Below, piece by piece: positions 11,309 to 20,692 of a stretch of 64,000 bases of DNA. The position numbers and the translations under genes are program-made. Within the stretch, counting starts at the first letter, position 1. The number at the start of each line of letters is the position of its first letter. This DNA is from Sulfurovum sp. (lineage in GTDB: Bacteria > Campylobacterota > Campylobacteria > Campylobacterales > Sulfurovaceae). Under the pieces are notes generated by a model, which worked only from the letters and a program-made list of their open reading frames with translations, was not told the origin of the DNA and did not search any database. The stretch spans positions 1,325,456-1,389,455 of the forward strand of contig JAIZOF010000001.1 in NCBI GenBank assembly GCA_020525365.1. Reading direction: 5' to 3'.

Positions 11309-12484
11309 ATGGAAGATTGGTTTATTAAAAATACTCTTAATAAAAGTAAAACATATACACTATATTTATTTAAGCACTTTTCCTACTTACTTATGCTTCA
11401 ACTTCTGCCCATATTCATCATCTCCTCATATCTAATATATGAGATTAATATTAAACTTTTCAATAAGCAAATGACCTACTATCTTATTGCTTTTATTATT
11501 TTTATTGTTACTATTGTTATCCCATGGAGACGTATACTTTGGTGGATTACTCCACTTTTCTATCTTGTCAGTCTTGGGCTACTTATTGCAGTGGAATTTG
11601 TAGGAAAGACTATTCTTCATGCTAAACGATGGATAGAACTTCCTGTCATACATATAACCATTCAGCCTTCTGAATTAATTAAGGTCAACGTCATCATGAT
11701 GCTTGCTTATCTCATACATAAAAAACCACCGCCAAAAGATGGGTATAGACTTTTTCAGTTCATTAAGCTTTCACTTATCATTATTATTCCATTTCTTATT
11801 ATTGCCAAAGAACCTGATCTTGGTACAGCACTGGCACTGCTCATTACAGGCTATGGTATACTCTTTCTTGTAGGGATAAACTGGAAAATCTGGCTATCTC
11901 TATTTATTCTTATCAGTGCAGGCTCACCAATTATATATCAATATGGACTCAAGTCTTATCAGAAAAAACGTATCCATGATGTAATCAATAAACCAAGCTA
12001 TCAAGTACGTCAAGCTCTCATTGCTATTGGAAGAGGAGGGATGGAGGGAAAAGATAAAGAGGATGCCACACAAACACAACTAAAATTCTTACCAGTCTCC
12101 TCCACTGATTTTATTTTTGCGTACCTTGGTGAGCGACTTGGTCTCAAAGGGATGATTATTGTTATAAGTCTTTATATTTTTCTCATCCTTAACCTACTCT
12201 ATATCTCATGGAAACATAGGCGTGATTATCTCATCAAAACCTATGCAAGTGGGTTAGCTTTTCTTATTTTTGTCTATATGGGAGTCAATATTTTTATGAT
12301 TATTGGACTTGCTCCAGTTGTAGGTCTCCCCTTACCAATGTTCAGTCATGGCGGAACCTCTTTTATTATTTTTACTATTATGTTTGGAATGCTACAAAAT
12401 TTAATCACATTTAAAGACTACAATCGATATACTTCCGACGCAAAAATAACCATGCAGATACGAGGTACTTTTGTATCAACCTAA
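11309..12484 (+). CDS. rodA: Rod shape-determining SEDS glycosyltransferase
   Basis: A polytopic inner-membrane protein of 391 aa from the FtsW/RodA (SEDS) family, which polymerises lipid II for lateral wall growth together with PBP2. Visible family signs are AKRWIELP, IQPSELIKV, AKEPDLGTALALL and, in the last loops, PLPMFSHGGTSF. At least nine hydrophobic segments can be read. Its partner mrdA (PBP2) is in this window at 32.3-34.2 kb but in another transcription unit. The stop codon ends one base before the tRNA gene. Confidence 0.92.
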   Translation: MEDWFIKNTLNKSKTYTLYLFKHFSYLLMLQLLPIFIISSYLIYEINIKLFNKQMTYYLIAFIIFIVTIVIPWRRILWWITPLFYLVSLGLLIAVEFVGKTILHAKRWIELPVIHITIQPSELIKVNVIMMLAYLIHKKPPPKDGYRLFQFIKLSLIIIIPFLIIAKEPDLGTALALLITGYGILFLVGINWKIWLSLFILISAGSPIIYQYGLKSYQKKRIHDVINKPSYQVRQALIAIGRGGMEGKDKEDATQTQLKFLPVSSTDFIFAYLGERLGLKGMIIVISLYIFLILNLLYISWKHRRDYLIKTYASGLAFLIFVYMGVNIFMIIGLAPVVGLPLPMFSHGGTSFIIFTIMFGMLQNLITFKDYNRYTSDAKITMQIRGTFVST

Positions 12485-12561
12485 GGGCTCTTAGCTCAGC
12501 TGGTTAGAGCACTCGGCTCATAACCGAGTGGTCCAGGGTTCGAGTCCCTGAGAGCCCACCA
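12485..12561 (+). tRNA. tRNA with CAU anticodon (Met or Ile2)
   Basis: A 77-base cloverleaf with encoded CCA. The acceptor stem GGGCTCT pairs with AGAGCCC. The D-loop is AGCTCAGCTGGTTAGAGC, the anticodon stem CTCGG pairs with CCGAG around CTCATAA, and the T-arm CAGGG/CCCTG encloses TTCGAGT. The anticodon is CAT. The stem and loop look more like Ile2 (lysidine-modified) tRNAs of other bacteria than like elongator Met tRNA, but the sequence alone does not settle this. It starts directly after the rodA stop codon. Confidence 0.93.
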
Positions 12562-12581
12562 CTTCAATACCATCAAGTTAA

Positions 12582-13238
12582 CTACTCCATATATTTATCT
12601 TTATGTGTGCTACATAAATATTTCGACAGTATCTCCACACTGGTAACTACCCCTTTTTTCTCAGTATGTTCAGTAAAACCCCAATCAACCATAATATAGT
12701 CAATGCCAGCATGCTTGGCAGCCTGTTCATCGCGTGGGCCATCGCCAATAAAGAGAGTCTTTTCTTTAGATATATTTAACCCATTGAGCAGTTTAAGCAA
12801 CATATCTGGATATGGCTTGCCTTTACGAACATCATCATAACACGTAATGGCATCAAAATAAGTATAGATATTCAAATAGGTGAGTGACTCAATAGTAGAA
12901 CGACGATAGGCATTGGTGGCAATTGCTAGCTTGAACCCCTTGTGTCTAAGTGATTCAAGCAGTGCCTTGATGCCCTCATAAAGCACCAGCTCTTTGTTGT
13001 GGTATTTGGTATAGTATTCAGAGAACCATCGTTCATGATCATGCTGAAAGGTTTTAGCATGGTAAAAAATCTGTGCTGGATTAACCGTATGATCATTGAC
13101 TTTTGAAAGAATATATGTTGTATCCATAGGTTCAAATCCAAGCTGTTGTCGTACATAATTGATAGCATTGGCTATAGTAGTGGAGGAGTTGACCAGTGTA
13201 CCATCCATATCGAAAATGATTAGTTCTTTGTTGACCAT
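12582..13238 (-). CDS. HAD-IA phosphatase, phosphoglycolate phosphatase-like
   Basis: A 218-aa HAD hydrolase. Motif I is IFDMDGTLVNS with the nucleophile Asp and general acid Asp, motif II is AIATNAY, the Lys motif is RKGKPYPDML, and motif III is FIGDGPRDEQAA. The helical cap fits Gph/PGP-like enzymes, which hydrolyse small phosphate esters. The true substrate cannot be read from sequence. It starts 3 bases after the PDC-sensor gene and is probably co-transcribed with it and psd. Confidence 0.85.
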   Translation of the reverse strand: MVNKELIIFDMDGTLVNSSTTIANAINYVRQQLGFEPMDTTYILSKVNDHTVNPAQIFYHAKTFQHDHERWFSEYYTKYHNKELVLYEGIKALLESLRHKGFKLAIATNAYRRSTIESLTYLNIYTYFDAITCYDDVRKGKPYPDMLLKLLNGLNISKEKTLFIGDGPRDEQAAKHAGIDYIMVDWGFTEHTEKKGVVTSVEILSKYLCSTHKDKYME

Positions 13239-13241
13239 GAA

Positions 13242-14177
13242 CTATTTACTTCTACCTTTTCTATCAGGGCGACTGAACTTAATATAGAGTGAGAGGCTTA
13301 CCAGTAAAAGAGAAACACCGACAATAAGATAGACCGCATACTCAATTTTGGTTGGATCTATAAGTGCCGATTTAAAGACAAGCATCAAAGCTTCAATGGA
13401 GAGTGCAATGATTATAGAGCCCAAGAACTTCACCATTGTCTGGTGGGTATCATCTTCTGTTCCACCATACTTCTTCTCTTGTCCAAGCACCTCTTCAAGC
13501 ATGATCGCTTTAACAAGATCAGCAATAGCAAGAGAGAGAGTCAACAAGATGGTAGACTTAAATACTTCATTGATGTCAATATTTGAAACATTGAGCCCAA
13601 AATGAAGAAAACTGGTAATACCTTTAATAAATAATAGTAGTGCTACACCCATTAAAGCAACCGAAAATGCCCCATAAATCCACTTATTTGCTATACCAAA
13701 GCTAGAATCAATAGAGCTTGGGTGTACCATTTTGAGGATATTTTTAAGTGTAATATCTACACAAATAACAGTGACCAAATGATTATTTGTATCATAAATG
13801 GGAAACGATGCTGTAACTACCATCTTATTGCTTCCCAATGAAGGGTATGGGTCGGTCAGAATACAGCGATGTTCTTTAAATGTACGGTAGTAATAAGCAC
13901 GATCACTTCTGTCTTCTCCTTTCCCTGTACTGCTAAGCTTAGCGTTGCGAGAAATATTGTCTATTATCTGGGTACCATTACCATCAATGGCATAAATGAC
14001 TTCTGCCAAAGGAAGCACCTCTTTAAGGTATTTAATCTTGCCAATAACCATATCAAGGGTAATACCCTCTTCGGTACCAATACTATGGGCAATATTTCTA
14101 CTTAAAATATAGCACAAATAAGCCCTTGCCTTAGTACGTATCTGCGCATAATCCTGTATCTCTTTAACTGTAAGCAT
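13242..14177 (-). CDS. PDC/Cache-type sensor membrane protein
   Basis: A 311-aa protein. The first ~170 residues look like a PDC (Cache-like) ligand-binding domain, with GTQIIDNISRNAKL, RAYYYRTFKEHRCILTDPYPS and TASFPIYD...VTVICVDITL in pieces. Four hydrophobic segments follow, ending in a basic tail. There is no histidine kinase, GGDEF or methyl-accepting domain, so the output is unknown. Unusually, no membrane segment precedes the sensor domain, so its topology is unclear. Similar proteins occur in Campylobacterota (recall). Confidence 0.75.
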   Translation of the reverse strand: MLTVKEIQDYAQIRTKARAYLCYILSRNIAHSIGTEEGITLDMVIGKIKYLKEVLPLAEVIYAIDGNGTQIIDNISRNAKLSSTGKGEDRSDRAYYYRTFKEHRCILTDPYPSLGSNKMVVTASFPIYDTNNHLVTVICVDITLKNILKMVHPSSIDSSFGIANKWIYGAFSVALMGVALLLFIKGITSFLHFGLNVSNIDINEVFKSTILLTLSLAIADLVKAIMLEEVLGQEKKYGGTEDDTHQTMVKFLGSIIIALSIEALMLVFKSALIDPTKIEYAVYLIVGVSLLLVSLSLYIKFSRPDRKGRSK

Positions 14178-14210
14178 ATCTCTTATATTCCTTCAAAATC
14201 TAATGAGTGT

Positions 14211-15029
14211 CTATACAACTCTTCCAATTACATCTGTAAATTTAACTTTCTGATTAACCGAAAGTGTTGGAACAATGGCACTTTTTTGTGCAAAATGTAA
14301 AACAGTTGAGCCCATCTCAAACCATCCCAAAAGCTCCCCTCTCTCAAGCATTACATTGTCATAAGTATAGTGTTGTGGTTTACAAATATCAGAATTGGTT
14401 TGCACCCTTGGCTCAAACATTACAACCATCTTGCCAACATTGAGTGCCCCTACAAGCACCAATACATGTGTACGTCCTCTCTCGTCTTCACATGCAATAA
14501 TAATCCGCTCATTTTCAGTAAAAAGTGCTTTTTTATGCCTCAAAAATGGAAAATTAACGGGGTAGAGTTTCCCAGGAATATGTGTGAGTGAATGAACCTT
14601 GAGTGTCATAGGCATATGATAACGATGGTAATCTTTAGGAGAGAGGTAAAAATTCATAAACTCTCCCTCTTCTACTTGTTCTGCTGCTGCTGTATGATAC
14701 TCACCAAATAGTCTCTTGATACTGTAGCCCATTCCCTTGATTTGGTAGGCCTTACCTTTCTTGATTGTACCATAGTCAGTTACAAGTGCATCGACACTGC
14801 TAATCAGTGCGTGCGGATCATTTGGTAAGATACGCTCAATTTCTAATGCACGCGTAAAGAGTGCATTAAGCGTCTTATAGCTTTTTGGATCACGAAATTC
14901 AGACATATCCAAACCCATAAGTTTCACATAGCCACTATTAATGATACCTTGAATAGCGGGGGGAAAAGGCTTAGAAGCAAACTTTCCAAAAACAAACGAG
15001 ATTATAGAAGTAAAATCTCTTCTTCTCAA
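14211..15029 (-). CDS. psd: Phosphatidylserine decarboxylase proenzyme
   Basis: Makes phosphatidylethanolamine at the inner membrane. The 272-aa proenzyme keeps the conserved FYLSPKDYHRYHMP block. Near the C-terminus is the self-cleavage site in FEMGSTVLHF, where Gly-Ser is cut and the Ser becomes the pyruvoyl group; the usual L of LGST is M here. The N-terminal part is short, as in other epsilonproteobacterial Psd. It is the first gene of the run psd - PDC sensor - HAD. Confidence 0.93.
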   Translation of the reverse strand: MRRRDFTSIISFVFGKFASKPFPPAIQGIINSGYVKLMGLDMSEFRDPKSYKTLNALFTRALEIERILPNDPHALISSVDALVTDYGTIKKGKAYQIKGMGYSIKRLFGEYHTAAAEQVEEGEFMNFYLSPKDYHRYHMPMTLKVHSLTHIPGKLYPVNFPFLRHKKALFTENERIIIACEDERGRTHVLVLVGALNVGKMVVMFEPRVQTNSDICKPQHYTYDNVMLERGELLGWFEMGSTVLHFAQKSAIVPTLSVNQKVKFTDVIGRVV

Positions 15030-15146
15030 TGGTTATCCTTTTTATATACAATTAGAGGTTAATTGGATTATACCATTAATGATTGAGGGTTAGGGACTAT
15101 CAGTAGAAATTGGATATGATTTCGCAACCATTACAGAGGATTATTG

Positions 15147-15899
15147 ATGGCAATTTATGTACTTTTTGATACAGAGACCACAGGCAATCAGGAACATGAT
15201 CGTATTATTCAAGTGGGAGCAATGATTGTTCATAACCGAGAAAATATTGAGATTTTTGATGAACTCTGTTCAACTGAAGTTCCCATCAGTATTGAAGCAA
15301 TGGAAATACATAACATCACCTCTGAACATATTGAAAATAAAGTACCCTTTTCCCAAACAGAATTCTTCAAAGAGATAGAAAAGTACAATAATAAGGAAAA
15401 TTATCTCATCGCTCACAATATCAGTTTTGACCTCGGTATGCTTGAAAAAGAAGGATTTGTCAACCACTATACCCTCATCGATACCGTGCGTATTGCAAAA
15501 CATCTTCTTCCAGATTCTCCCTACCACAGGCTTCAGTATCTGCGGTATTCATTAAAACTTTACAAAACTGAGATTGAGGAGGCAAAAAAGCTAGGTATCA
15601 CTATCAAGGCACATGATGCCATCGGGGATGTGCTGGTTATGAAATTACTGCTAAGTAGACTTATACAATTGATACAGGAGCAGTTTCCTGGAATCAATCC
15701 AATGCAGAAGATGTCCGAACTAACCAAAGTACCTGTTCTAATGAAGACTTTTAAATTTGGAAAGTACAAGGATCGCAATATCGAAGAGGTCTCTAGGGAA
15801 GACATGGGGTATCTTCGGTGGATGTATAAAAATCTTGATCTTGATGAAGATATGCAATATACACTAGGGCAGTATTTGGGAGAATCGCTTAAATGCTAA
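15147..15899 (+). CDS. DEDD 3'-5' exonuclease with ExoX-like C-terminus
   Basis: A 250-aa protein with a DnaQ-type exonuclease fold: FDTETTG (Exo I), NISFDLGML (Exo II) and HDAIGDVLVM (Exo III, His-x4-Asp). A C-terminal motif, FKFGKYKDRNIEEV...DMGYLRWMYKN, matches the ExoX-like/DUF3820 tail. It is probably a DNA repair or proofreading nuclease rather than the main Pol III epsilon. The ATG at 15147 is chosen over the TTG at 15144; AGAGGA precedes it. Its end overlaps the next gene by 7 bases. Confidence 0.87.
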   Translation: MAIYVLFDTETTGNQEHDRIIQVGAMIVHNRENIEIFDELCSTEVPISIEAMEIHNITSEHIENKVPFSQTEFFKEIEKYNNKENYLIAHNISFDLGMLEKEGFVNHYTLIDTVRIAKHLLPDSPYHRLQYLRYSLKLYKTEIEEAKKLGITIKAHDAIGDVLVMKLLLSRLIQLIQEQFPGINPMQKMSELTKVPVLMKTFKFGKYKDRNIEEVSREDMGYLRWMYKNLDLDEDMQYTLGQYLGESLKC

Positions 15900-17152
15900 G
15901 GTTTGTGGCTTCACCTACGGGCAATATGGATCTTGATACTCTGCATATAGCCCTTGTAAACTACCTTGTTTCAAGGCAACGCAATAAACCTCTTCTTGTA
16001 CGTATTGATGATACTGAAAAAGAGGACGTTATAGAGGGAAAAGATACCGAAATAATAGAAATTCTTAAGAAATTTGCAATTAACCACGAGCGGACTTGTC
16101 ACCAAAGTGAATATTTGCATCATTATCAAACCCTTGCTATTCGCTTACTCAAGGAGAAGAAAGCCTTCATCTGTACTTGTAATAGTATAGATTGTAATCA
16201 AATATGTCTCTCTCGAGATCAAAATAACTATGACCAGCTCAAGGAGAGTGGTGAACCTTTTACTATCCGCATAAGAAAACCTGATGAGGATATAGTCTAC
16301 CATGACACAATACAAGACAAAGTGATTACTGCACCTCATAAGATTGGTAATTTTATCATTCTGCAGAATGATGCCACACCTACATCTAGTTTTGCTACAG
16401 CATGTGCGGATATCTTAAATGGTGTAGACCTAATCATTGAAAGTACCCAAAAGATACATGAAACTGCAAAACAAGTTTACATCAAAAAGTTACTCGGCTA
16501 TCATGAAGCGTGCTGCTATGCACACCTCCCTTCACTGTTGAACTCTAAAGGGAAACCACTTGTTGAGGATGATAATTTTTCACTTCTAAGGCTCTTTTCG
16601 GATGGTTTCATTCCTGATGCTATCATCAACAATTTATTACTCTTACATATTACAGATTTCCCCAAAGAGATCTTTTATTTTTCAGAGATGGTCGAATGGT
16701 TCAAGCTTGAAGAAGCTCCCAAAGAACCAATGGTATTTGATATTAAAAAACTGCGGCACATCAACCGTATGCATCTACGTATGATGGATGACAAACAACT
16801 TTCGATACTCTTTGGATTTGCCGATGCTGACATCGGAAAGCTGGCAAAACTCTACCTCGATGAGGCTGCCACAATCAATGAACTTGCCACAAAAATTAGA
16901 CCCATTCTTGCACCAAAAGTATTTGAAGGGGCTTGGGCAAAACAGATGCGACAGATACAGCAGGTACTTATTGATGCGCCAATGCTTGATACATTTGATA
17001 AACTTGAAGCATATGTTATACAAAAGACAAATCTAAGACACGAAAAACTTGACACTCCCTTACGTCTTCTATTAACCGGTACACAACAAGGACCAAGCCT
17101 ACAAGATGTCTACACTTATATTCGATCTTATCTACTGGAGGTAATCTCATGA
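15893..17152 (+). CDS. Glutamyl-tRNA synthetase-like protein lacking catalytic motifs
   Basis: A 419-aa protein that aligns end to end with the GltX2 type of Campylobacter. It keeps FVASPTG at 4-10, RIDDTEKE at 37-44 and the C-terminal helical anticodon-binding region. The ATP-binding signatures are gone. The HIGH position (13-16) reads DLDT, the KMSKR position (221-225) reads KPLVE, and the usual RGEDH site near 183 reads ESTQK. The reading frame is intact and it sits in a tight operon, overlapping the exonuclease by 7 bases and YggT by 4. It is therefore probably a functional protein with a new role rather than a working synthetase. Confidence 0.8.
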   Translation: MLRFVASPTGNMDLDTLHIALVNYLVSRQRNKPLLVRIDDTEKEDVIEGKDTEIIEILKKFAINHERTCHQSEYLHHYQTLAIRLLKEKKAFICTCNSIDCNQICLSRDQNNYDQLKESGEPFTIRIRKPDEDIVYHDTIQDKVITAPHKIGNFIILQNDATPTSSFATACADILNGVDLIIESTQKIHETAKQVYIKKLLGYHEACCYAHLPSLLNSKGKPLVEDDNFSLLRLFSDGFIPDAIINNLLLLHITDFPKEIFYFSEMVEWFKLEEAPKEPMVFDIKKLRHINRMHLRMMDDKQLSILFGFADADIGKLAKLYLDEAATINELATKIRPILAPKVFEGAWAKQMRQIQQVLIDAPMLDTFDKLEAYVIQKTNLRHEKLDTPLRLLLTGTQQGPSLQDVYTYIRSYLLEVIS

Positions 17153-17427
17153 TCAACGCACTAATCTACTCTTTTGTTAACATCATACATATGATTATTA
17201 CACTTTATATTTGGGTGGTTATCATCTCAGCAGTGCTAAGCTTTGTTCGACCCGATCCAAGCAATCCAATTGTTCAGATACTTTACCGGCTCACTGAACC
17301 AGTCTACTACTGGCTACGACGTCATTTTCCATTTCTCATTATGGGTGGCATTGACCTTTCACCATTGGTCATTATCTTTGGGCTACAGTTTGTTGATCTC
17401 TTCATTATGAAACTTGTATTTGGATAA
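17149..17427 (+). CDS. YggT family membrane protein
   Basis: A 92-aa protein with two hydrophobic segments flanking the conserved stretch SFVRPDPSNPIVQILYRLTEP, diagnostic for YggT. The family has been linked to turgor or K+ uptake rescue and to cell division in other bacteria; its exact role is not known. It overlaps the upstream GluRS-like gene by 4 bases and sits 2 bases before the lytic transglycosylase. Confidence 0.9.
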   Translation: MINALIYSFVNIIHMIITLYIWVVIISAVLSFVRPDPSNPIVQILYRLTEPVYYWLRRHFPFLIMGGIDLSPLVIIFGLQFVDLFIMKLVFG

Positions 17428-17429
17428 AT

Positions 17430-18716
17430 ATGATACAAAGAATCTTTTTGTTGGTACTTTTTATTTTGCTACCACTGGCAATATCACCAGTAATGGCAAA
17501 ACATTTTACTTTCAAGCAAATACACAGTATGCCAAAAAGTACTGAAAAAGATTACTATATTTGGCGTTTTTTACAACAGAGGGGTACCACAGCTTACGAG
17601 GCTAAAGCCATTATCAAAGAGGTAAACTTTCTAAACAGAAAGCTCAAAACAGCTTATCGTACCAAAACAGGCTCTTTTTCAGGTCTTTATCAAGCTTTTG
17701 CTCATCGCAGCAATAATGTCCAAAAGCAAAAGAATCGTGCACAAGGAAGTCTTAACTTTAAAAAAGGCATCTCTATGGTTCAAAAGCATCGACTTAAGCT
17801 TGCTGCGCAATACTTCACCGCTGCTTACTATGCCTACAAAAAGCGACAAGAGAAAGATAAAGCACTTTTTTGGCTCTATCTTGTTACCAAAAAAAATCAC
17901 TATTTAACAAAACTCATACAGAGTTGCCATGTCAATATATACACTTTTCTTGCTGCAGACATTAGAAAAAAAAAGTATCCTAATGCAATTGTAGTTCCAA
18001 AGGTATCCAGACGGCGTATACAGGGAGTTGATATCAAGGATCCAATCATTTGGGCAAAGATAAAACAAAAACTCTTTTTGGGGAATAGCGATATCAATAA
18101 GCTTGCTGAAGACTACAAATCAGAAGAGACTATTGGTATACATACCTACATTAAAACACATGTTCATAACTTTACCAAATCATACTTTCCTATGCCCTAT
18201 CGTAATCTTATGAGACAGTATCCTATTGAGCGTCAAGCACTCATCTATGCCATTGCAAGGCAAGAGAGTCGTTTTATACCTGCATCTGTTTCACACTCTT
18301 TTGCATTAGGACTCATGCAGTTTATGCCCTTTTTGATCGATCATATTGCCAGGCAAAAAGGTGAAAAGCTTGACTATGATGATATATTTGATCCATATAA
18401 AGCTATCGAATATGCCAATATCCATCTAGACTACTTGACAAAATATCTCTACCATCCACTCTTCATTGCCTATGCCTATAATGGTGGTATTGGCTTTACC
18501 AAACATCTCATACGTCAAAAAAGAAATTTTAGACCTGGGTCATTCGAGCCCTACCTAAGTATGGAAAAGGTAAAGAATACCGAAACAGGCGAATATGGTA
18601 AACATGTCTTAACCAATTATATTGTCTATATGAATTTACTAGGAAAACCGATACGTCTACTACCCTTTATTGAGACACTCACCGACCCATCTATGACTGA
18701 TTGCTTTAGAAAATAA
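17430..18716 (+). CDS. Soluble lytic transglycosylase (Slt-type)
   Basis: A 428-aa exported protein with a signal peptide (about residues 1-23, ending PVMAK) and an alpha-helical middle. The C-terminal SLT domain has the catalytic Glu in AIARQESRF, followed by ALGLMQFMP and AYNGG. It cleaves the glycan strands of peptidoglycan in the periplasm, forming anhydro ends. It is the last gene of the run exonuclease - GluRS-like - YggT - Slt. Confidence 0.92.
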   Translation: MIQRIFLLVLFILLPLAISPVMAKHFTFKQIHSMPKSTEKDYYIWRFLQQRGTTAYEAKAIIKEVNFLNRKLKTAYRTKTGSFSGLYQAFAHRSNNVQKQKNRAQGSLNFKKGISMVQKHRLKLAAQYFTAAYYAYKKRQEKDKALFWLYLVTKKNHYLTKLIQSCHVNIYTFLAADIRKKKYPNAIVVPKVSRRRIQGVDIKDPIIWAKIKQKLFLGNSDINKLAEDYKSEETIGIHTYIKTHVHNFTKSYFPMPYRNLMRQYPIERQALIYAIARQESRFIPASVSHSFALGLMQFMPFLIDHIARQKGEKLDYDDIFDPYKAIEYANIHLDYLTKYLYHPLFIAYAYNGGIGFTKHLIRQKRNFRPGSFEPYLSMEKVKNTETGEYGKHVLTNYIVYMNLLGKPIRLLPFIETLTDPSMTDCFRK

Positions 18717-18723
18717 TGGTATA

Positions 18724-19239
18724 TTAAAATACTTTTTGAGTAAAGGTGTATTTAAATTTCTTAGTAAAATAGAGTGCTCCTTCTCCATAGAGGTTACTTT
18801 TAAAAACCAACTTCAAGCGTTGTTTCATATCATGCGGAAAAGTAACAATAAAATAGCTTCTCCAATTGGAGACAAAGGAGAGCTCTTTTAGTCTGCTATC
18901 TGAAGAATCAATAGGTTTTATCTTTTTGGGTCTAACCCCATTGAGTGTAAAATTAAAATGGTGTATCCCACGTTTAGATGAGTCATCATCAATATATAAC
19001 CCAACAATAAAACACTCATCCTCTTGATTATGTTGCATATTTTTAGAATCATAAAGATATGTTGCTATGAGGGATGCCCTTGTTAGATTTTCATCGTGCA
19101 GCTGTATCTTTTCAGTTTTTAGTAAATATTTATGATATGTTTTCTTTTTTTGATATGTTGCAAAAAGTTCAGACTGACCTTTACTACTACAACCTAAAAA
19201 AAATAGAGCAAAGGCAATCATCCATCCAATTGTACGCAC
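18724..19239 (-). CDS. Lipoprotein of unknown function
   Basis: A 171-aa protein with a lipoprotein signal (AFALFFLGCSS, lipobox Cys at 17). The mature part is charged, with several predicted beta strands (FIVGLYIDDD, YFIVTFPHDM) and no motif I recognise. It is convergent with the lytic transglycosylase, with 7 bases between the two stops. Confidence 0.7.
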   Translation of the reverse strand: MRTIGWMIAFALFFLGCSSKGQSELFATYQKKKTYHKYLLKTEKIQLHDENLTRASLIATYLYDSKNMQHNQEDECFIVGLYIDDDSSKRGIHHFNFTLNGVRPKKIKPIDSSDSRLKELSFVSNWRSYFIVTFPHDMKQRLKLVFKSNLYGEGALYFTKKFKYTFTQKVF

Positions 19240-19294
19240 TCTTTCTCCTTTGCTTGATTGTACGATTTTAACATAGTTTCAATAAAGATTAATG

Positions 19295-19300
19295 TATAAT
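19295..19300 (+). promoter_or_regulatory. -10 box for mobB/fbp
   Basis: TATAAT 30 bases before the GTG of mobB, the first gene of a close-packed run (mobB, fbp, small Cys-rich protein). Confidence 0.45.
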
Positions 19301-19330
19301 CCTATAGCATAAAATTGAAAGGACTTACGT

Positions 19331-19828
19331 GTGAAAACTCGAGTAGCTGTCGCATTTACTGGACCTTCAGGTAGTGGCAAAACCACGTTAGTCGAGAAGG
19401 TCTCCAAGGCATTGATTGGTACACAAAAAGTTGCCATTATCAAAAATGATCCTAAAGACAAAGCAGTTTTTGATATTGAAGGTAAAGATAGCCATACATT
19501 TTTTCAGACTGGTGCAGAGGTGGTCATCACCTCTCCAACACGAACAACCTACTTCTCACATAAAGAGAAGAGGCTTGACGAAATTATAGGCATGATTAAC
19601 GATTTTGATATATTACTTGTAGAGGGTCTTAAAACACTACCTCTACCACGTATTGCCATCTTCCGTAACAAGATTGATGAGAGCTATTTTGATTACGTAG
19701 AAGCAATTGCAATTGATGATACTATCGATCACAGCAACTATGTCATTCCAAAGGATATCGATATTCTTGACCTCAATAATCTCAATATGATTCTAAAATG
19801 GATCAAAAAACACGCCAAGGCAATCTAA
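19331..19828 (+). CDS. mobB: Molybdopterin-guanine dinucleotide biosynthesis protein B
   Basis: A 165-aa P-loop GTPase with Walker A GPSGSGKTTLVEK and the family features FQTGAEVVITSP and LLVEGLKTLPLPRI. MobB binds GTP and aids MobA in attaching GMP to molybdopterin, for enzymes such as nitrate or formate oxidoreductases. It starts with GTG, with AAAGGA upstream. fbp follows after 9 bases, a pairing also seen in other Campylobacterota (recall). Confidence 0.92.
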   Translation: MKTRVAVAFTGPSGSGKTTLVEKVSKALIGTQKVAIIKNDPKDKAVFDIEGKDSHTFFQTGAEVVITSPTRTTYFSHKEKRLDEIIGMINDFDILLVEGLKTLPLPRIAIFRNKIDESYFDYVEAIAIDDTIDHSNYVIPKDIDILDLNNLNMILKWIKKHAKAI

Positions 19829-19837
19829 GGAAATATA

Positions 19838-20692
19838 ATGTTGCGTATATTTGAAACCATTGAGCAGTGCGCCCTAAAGATAGATCACATCATTAAAACG
19901 GAAGATCTTGGATACTACAATACAGAAAATGCTTCTGGCGAAGAGCAGCTTAAACTTGATGTTAAAAGTGACCACATCATTGAAGAGGCCTTCAAAAGTA
20001 TCTCTTTGGTCAAGTCTCTTGTAAGTGAAGAGAAGGAGGGGGAATTGCTGCTACATGAAGATGGCAAGTATACTATCTGCTACGATCCACTTGATGGATC
20101 CTCTCTTGTAGATGTAAACCTTTCGGTTGGTTCTATTTTTGGTATCTATGAAGGAGAGCTTAAGGCAAAGAACCTTGTTGCATCTGCCTATATTGTTTAT
20201 GGTCCTCGTATAGAGATTATGCATGCTGTCAAAGGCGAATACCCCAAACACTACCGAGCACAAAATGGCTCTTTCAATCTTGTTTGCAAAGAAGTCATAC
20301 TCAATGAAAAAGGTAAACTCAATGCACCCGGTGGTACACAGCAAAACTGGTCCAATTGCCATAAAAGCTTTGTTGATGGTCTGTTTTCTGAAGGTTATAG
20401 GCTACGCTACTCTGGTGGTATGGTACCCGATCTACACCAGATTCTACTCAAGGGAGGTGGTATCTTCTCTTACCCTGATACATCAGATAAACCACATGGT
20501 AAATTGCGACAACTCTTTGAAGTAATTCCTTTTGCCTTCATCTACGAACAAGCAGGTGGTCAAGCAGTTGACAACAAAGGCAGACGCCTTATGGAACTTG
20601 TGCCTACTCATCCACATGATACCAGCCCATGTTTTTTTGGATCAACGTATGAAATAGAAAAACTTAAAGAGGTTTATGGGGTAAAATTCTAA
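19838..20692 (+). CDS. fbp: Fructose-1,6-bisphosphatase class I
   Basis: A gluconeogenic enzyme removing the C1 phosphate of fructose-1,6-bisphosphate. The metal-binding signatures are VSEEKEG and [23 protein letters not shown], followed by [14 protein letters not shown] and [20 protein letters not shown]. The length of 284 aa is short compared with about 330 for E. coli but usual for this phylum. The stop overlaps the next start by 1 base. Confidence 0.95.
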   Translation: MLRIFETIEQCALKIDHIIKTEDLGYYNTENASGEEQLKLDVKSDHIIEEAFKSISLVKSLVSEEKEGELLLHEDGKYTICYDPLDGSSLVDVNLSVGSIFGIYEGELKAKNLVASAYIVYGPRIEIMHAVKGEYPKHYRAQNGSFNLVCKEVILNEKGKLNAPGGTQQNWSNCHKSFVDGLFSEGYRLRYSGGMVPDLHQILLKGGGIFSYPDTSDKPHGKLRQLFEVIPFAFIYEQAGGQAVDNKGRRLMELVPTHPHDTSPCFFGSTYEIEKLKEVYGVKF

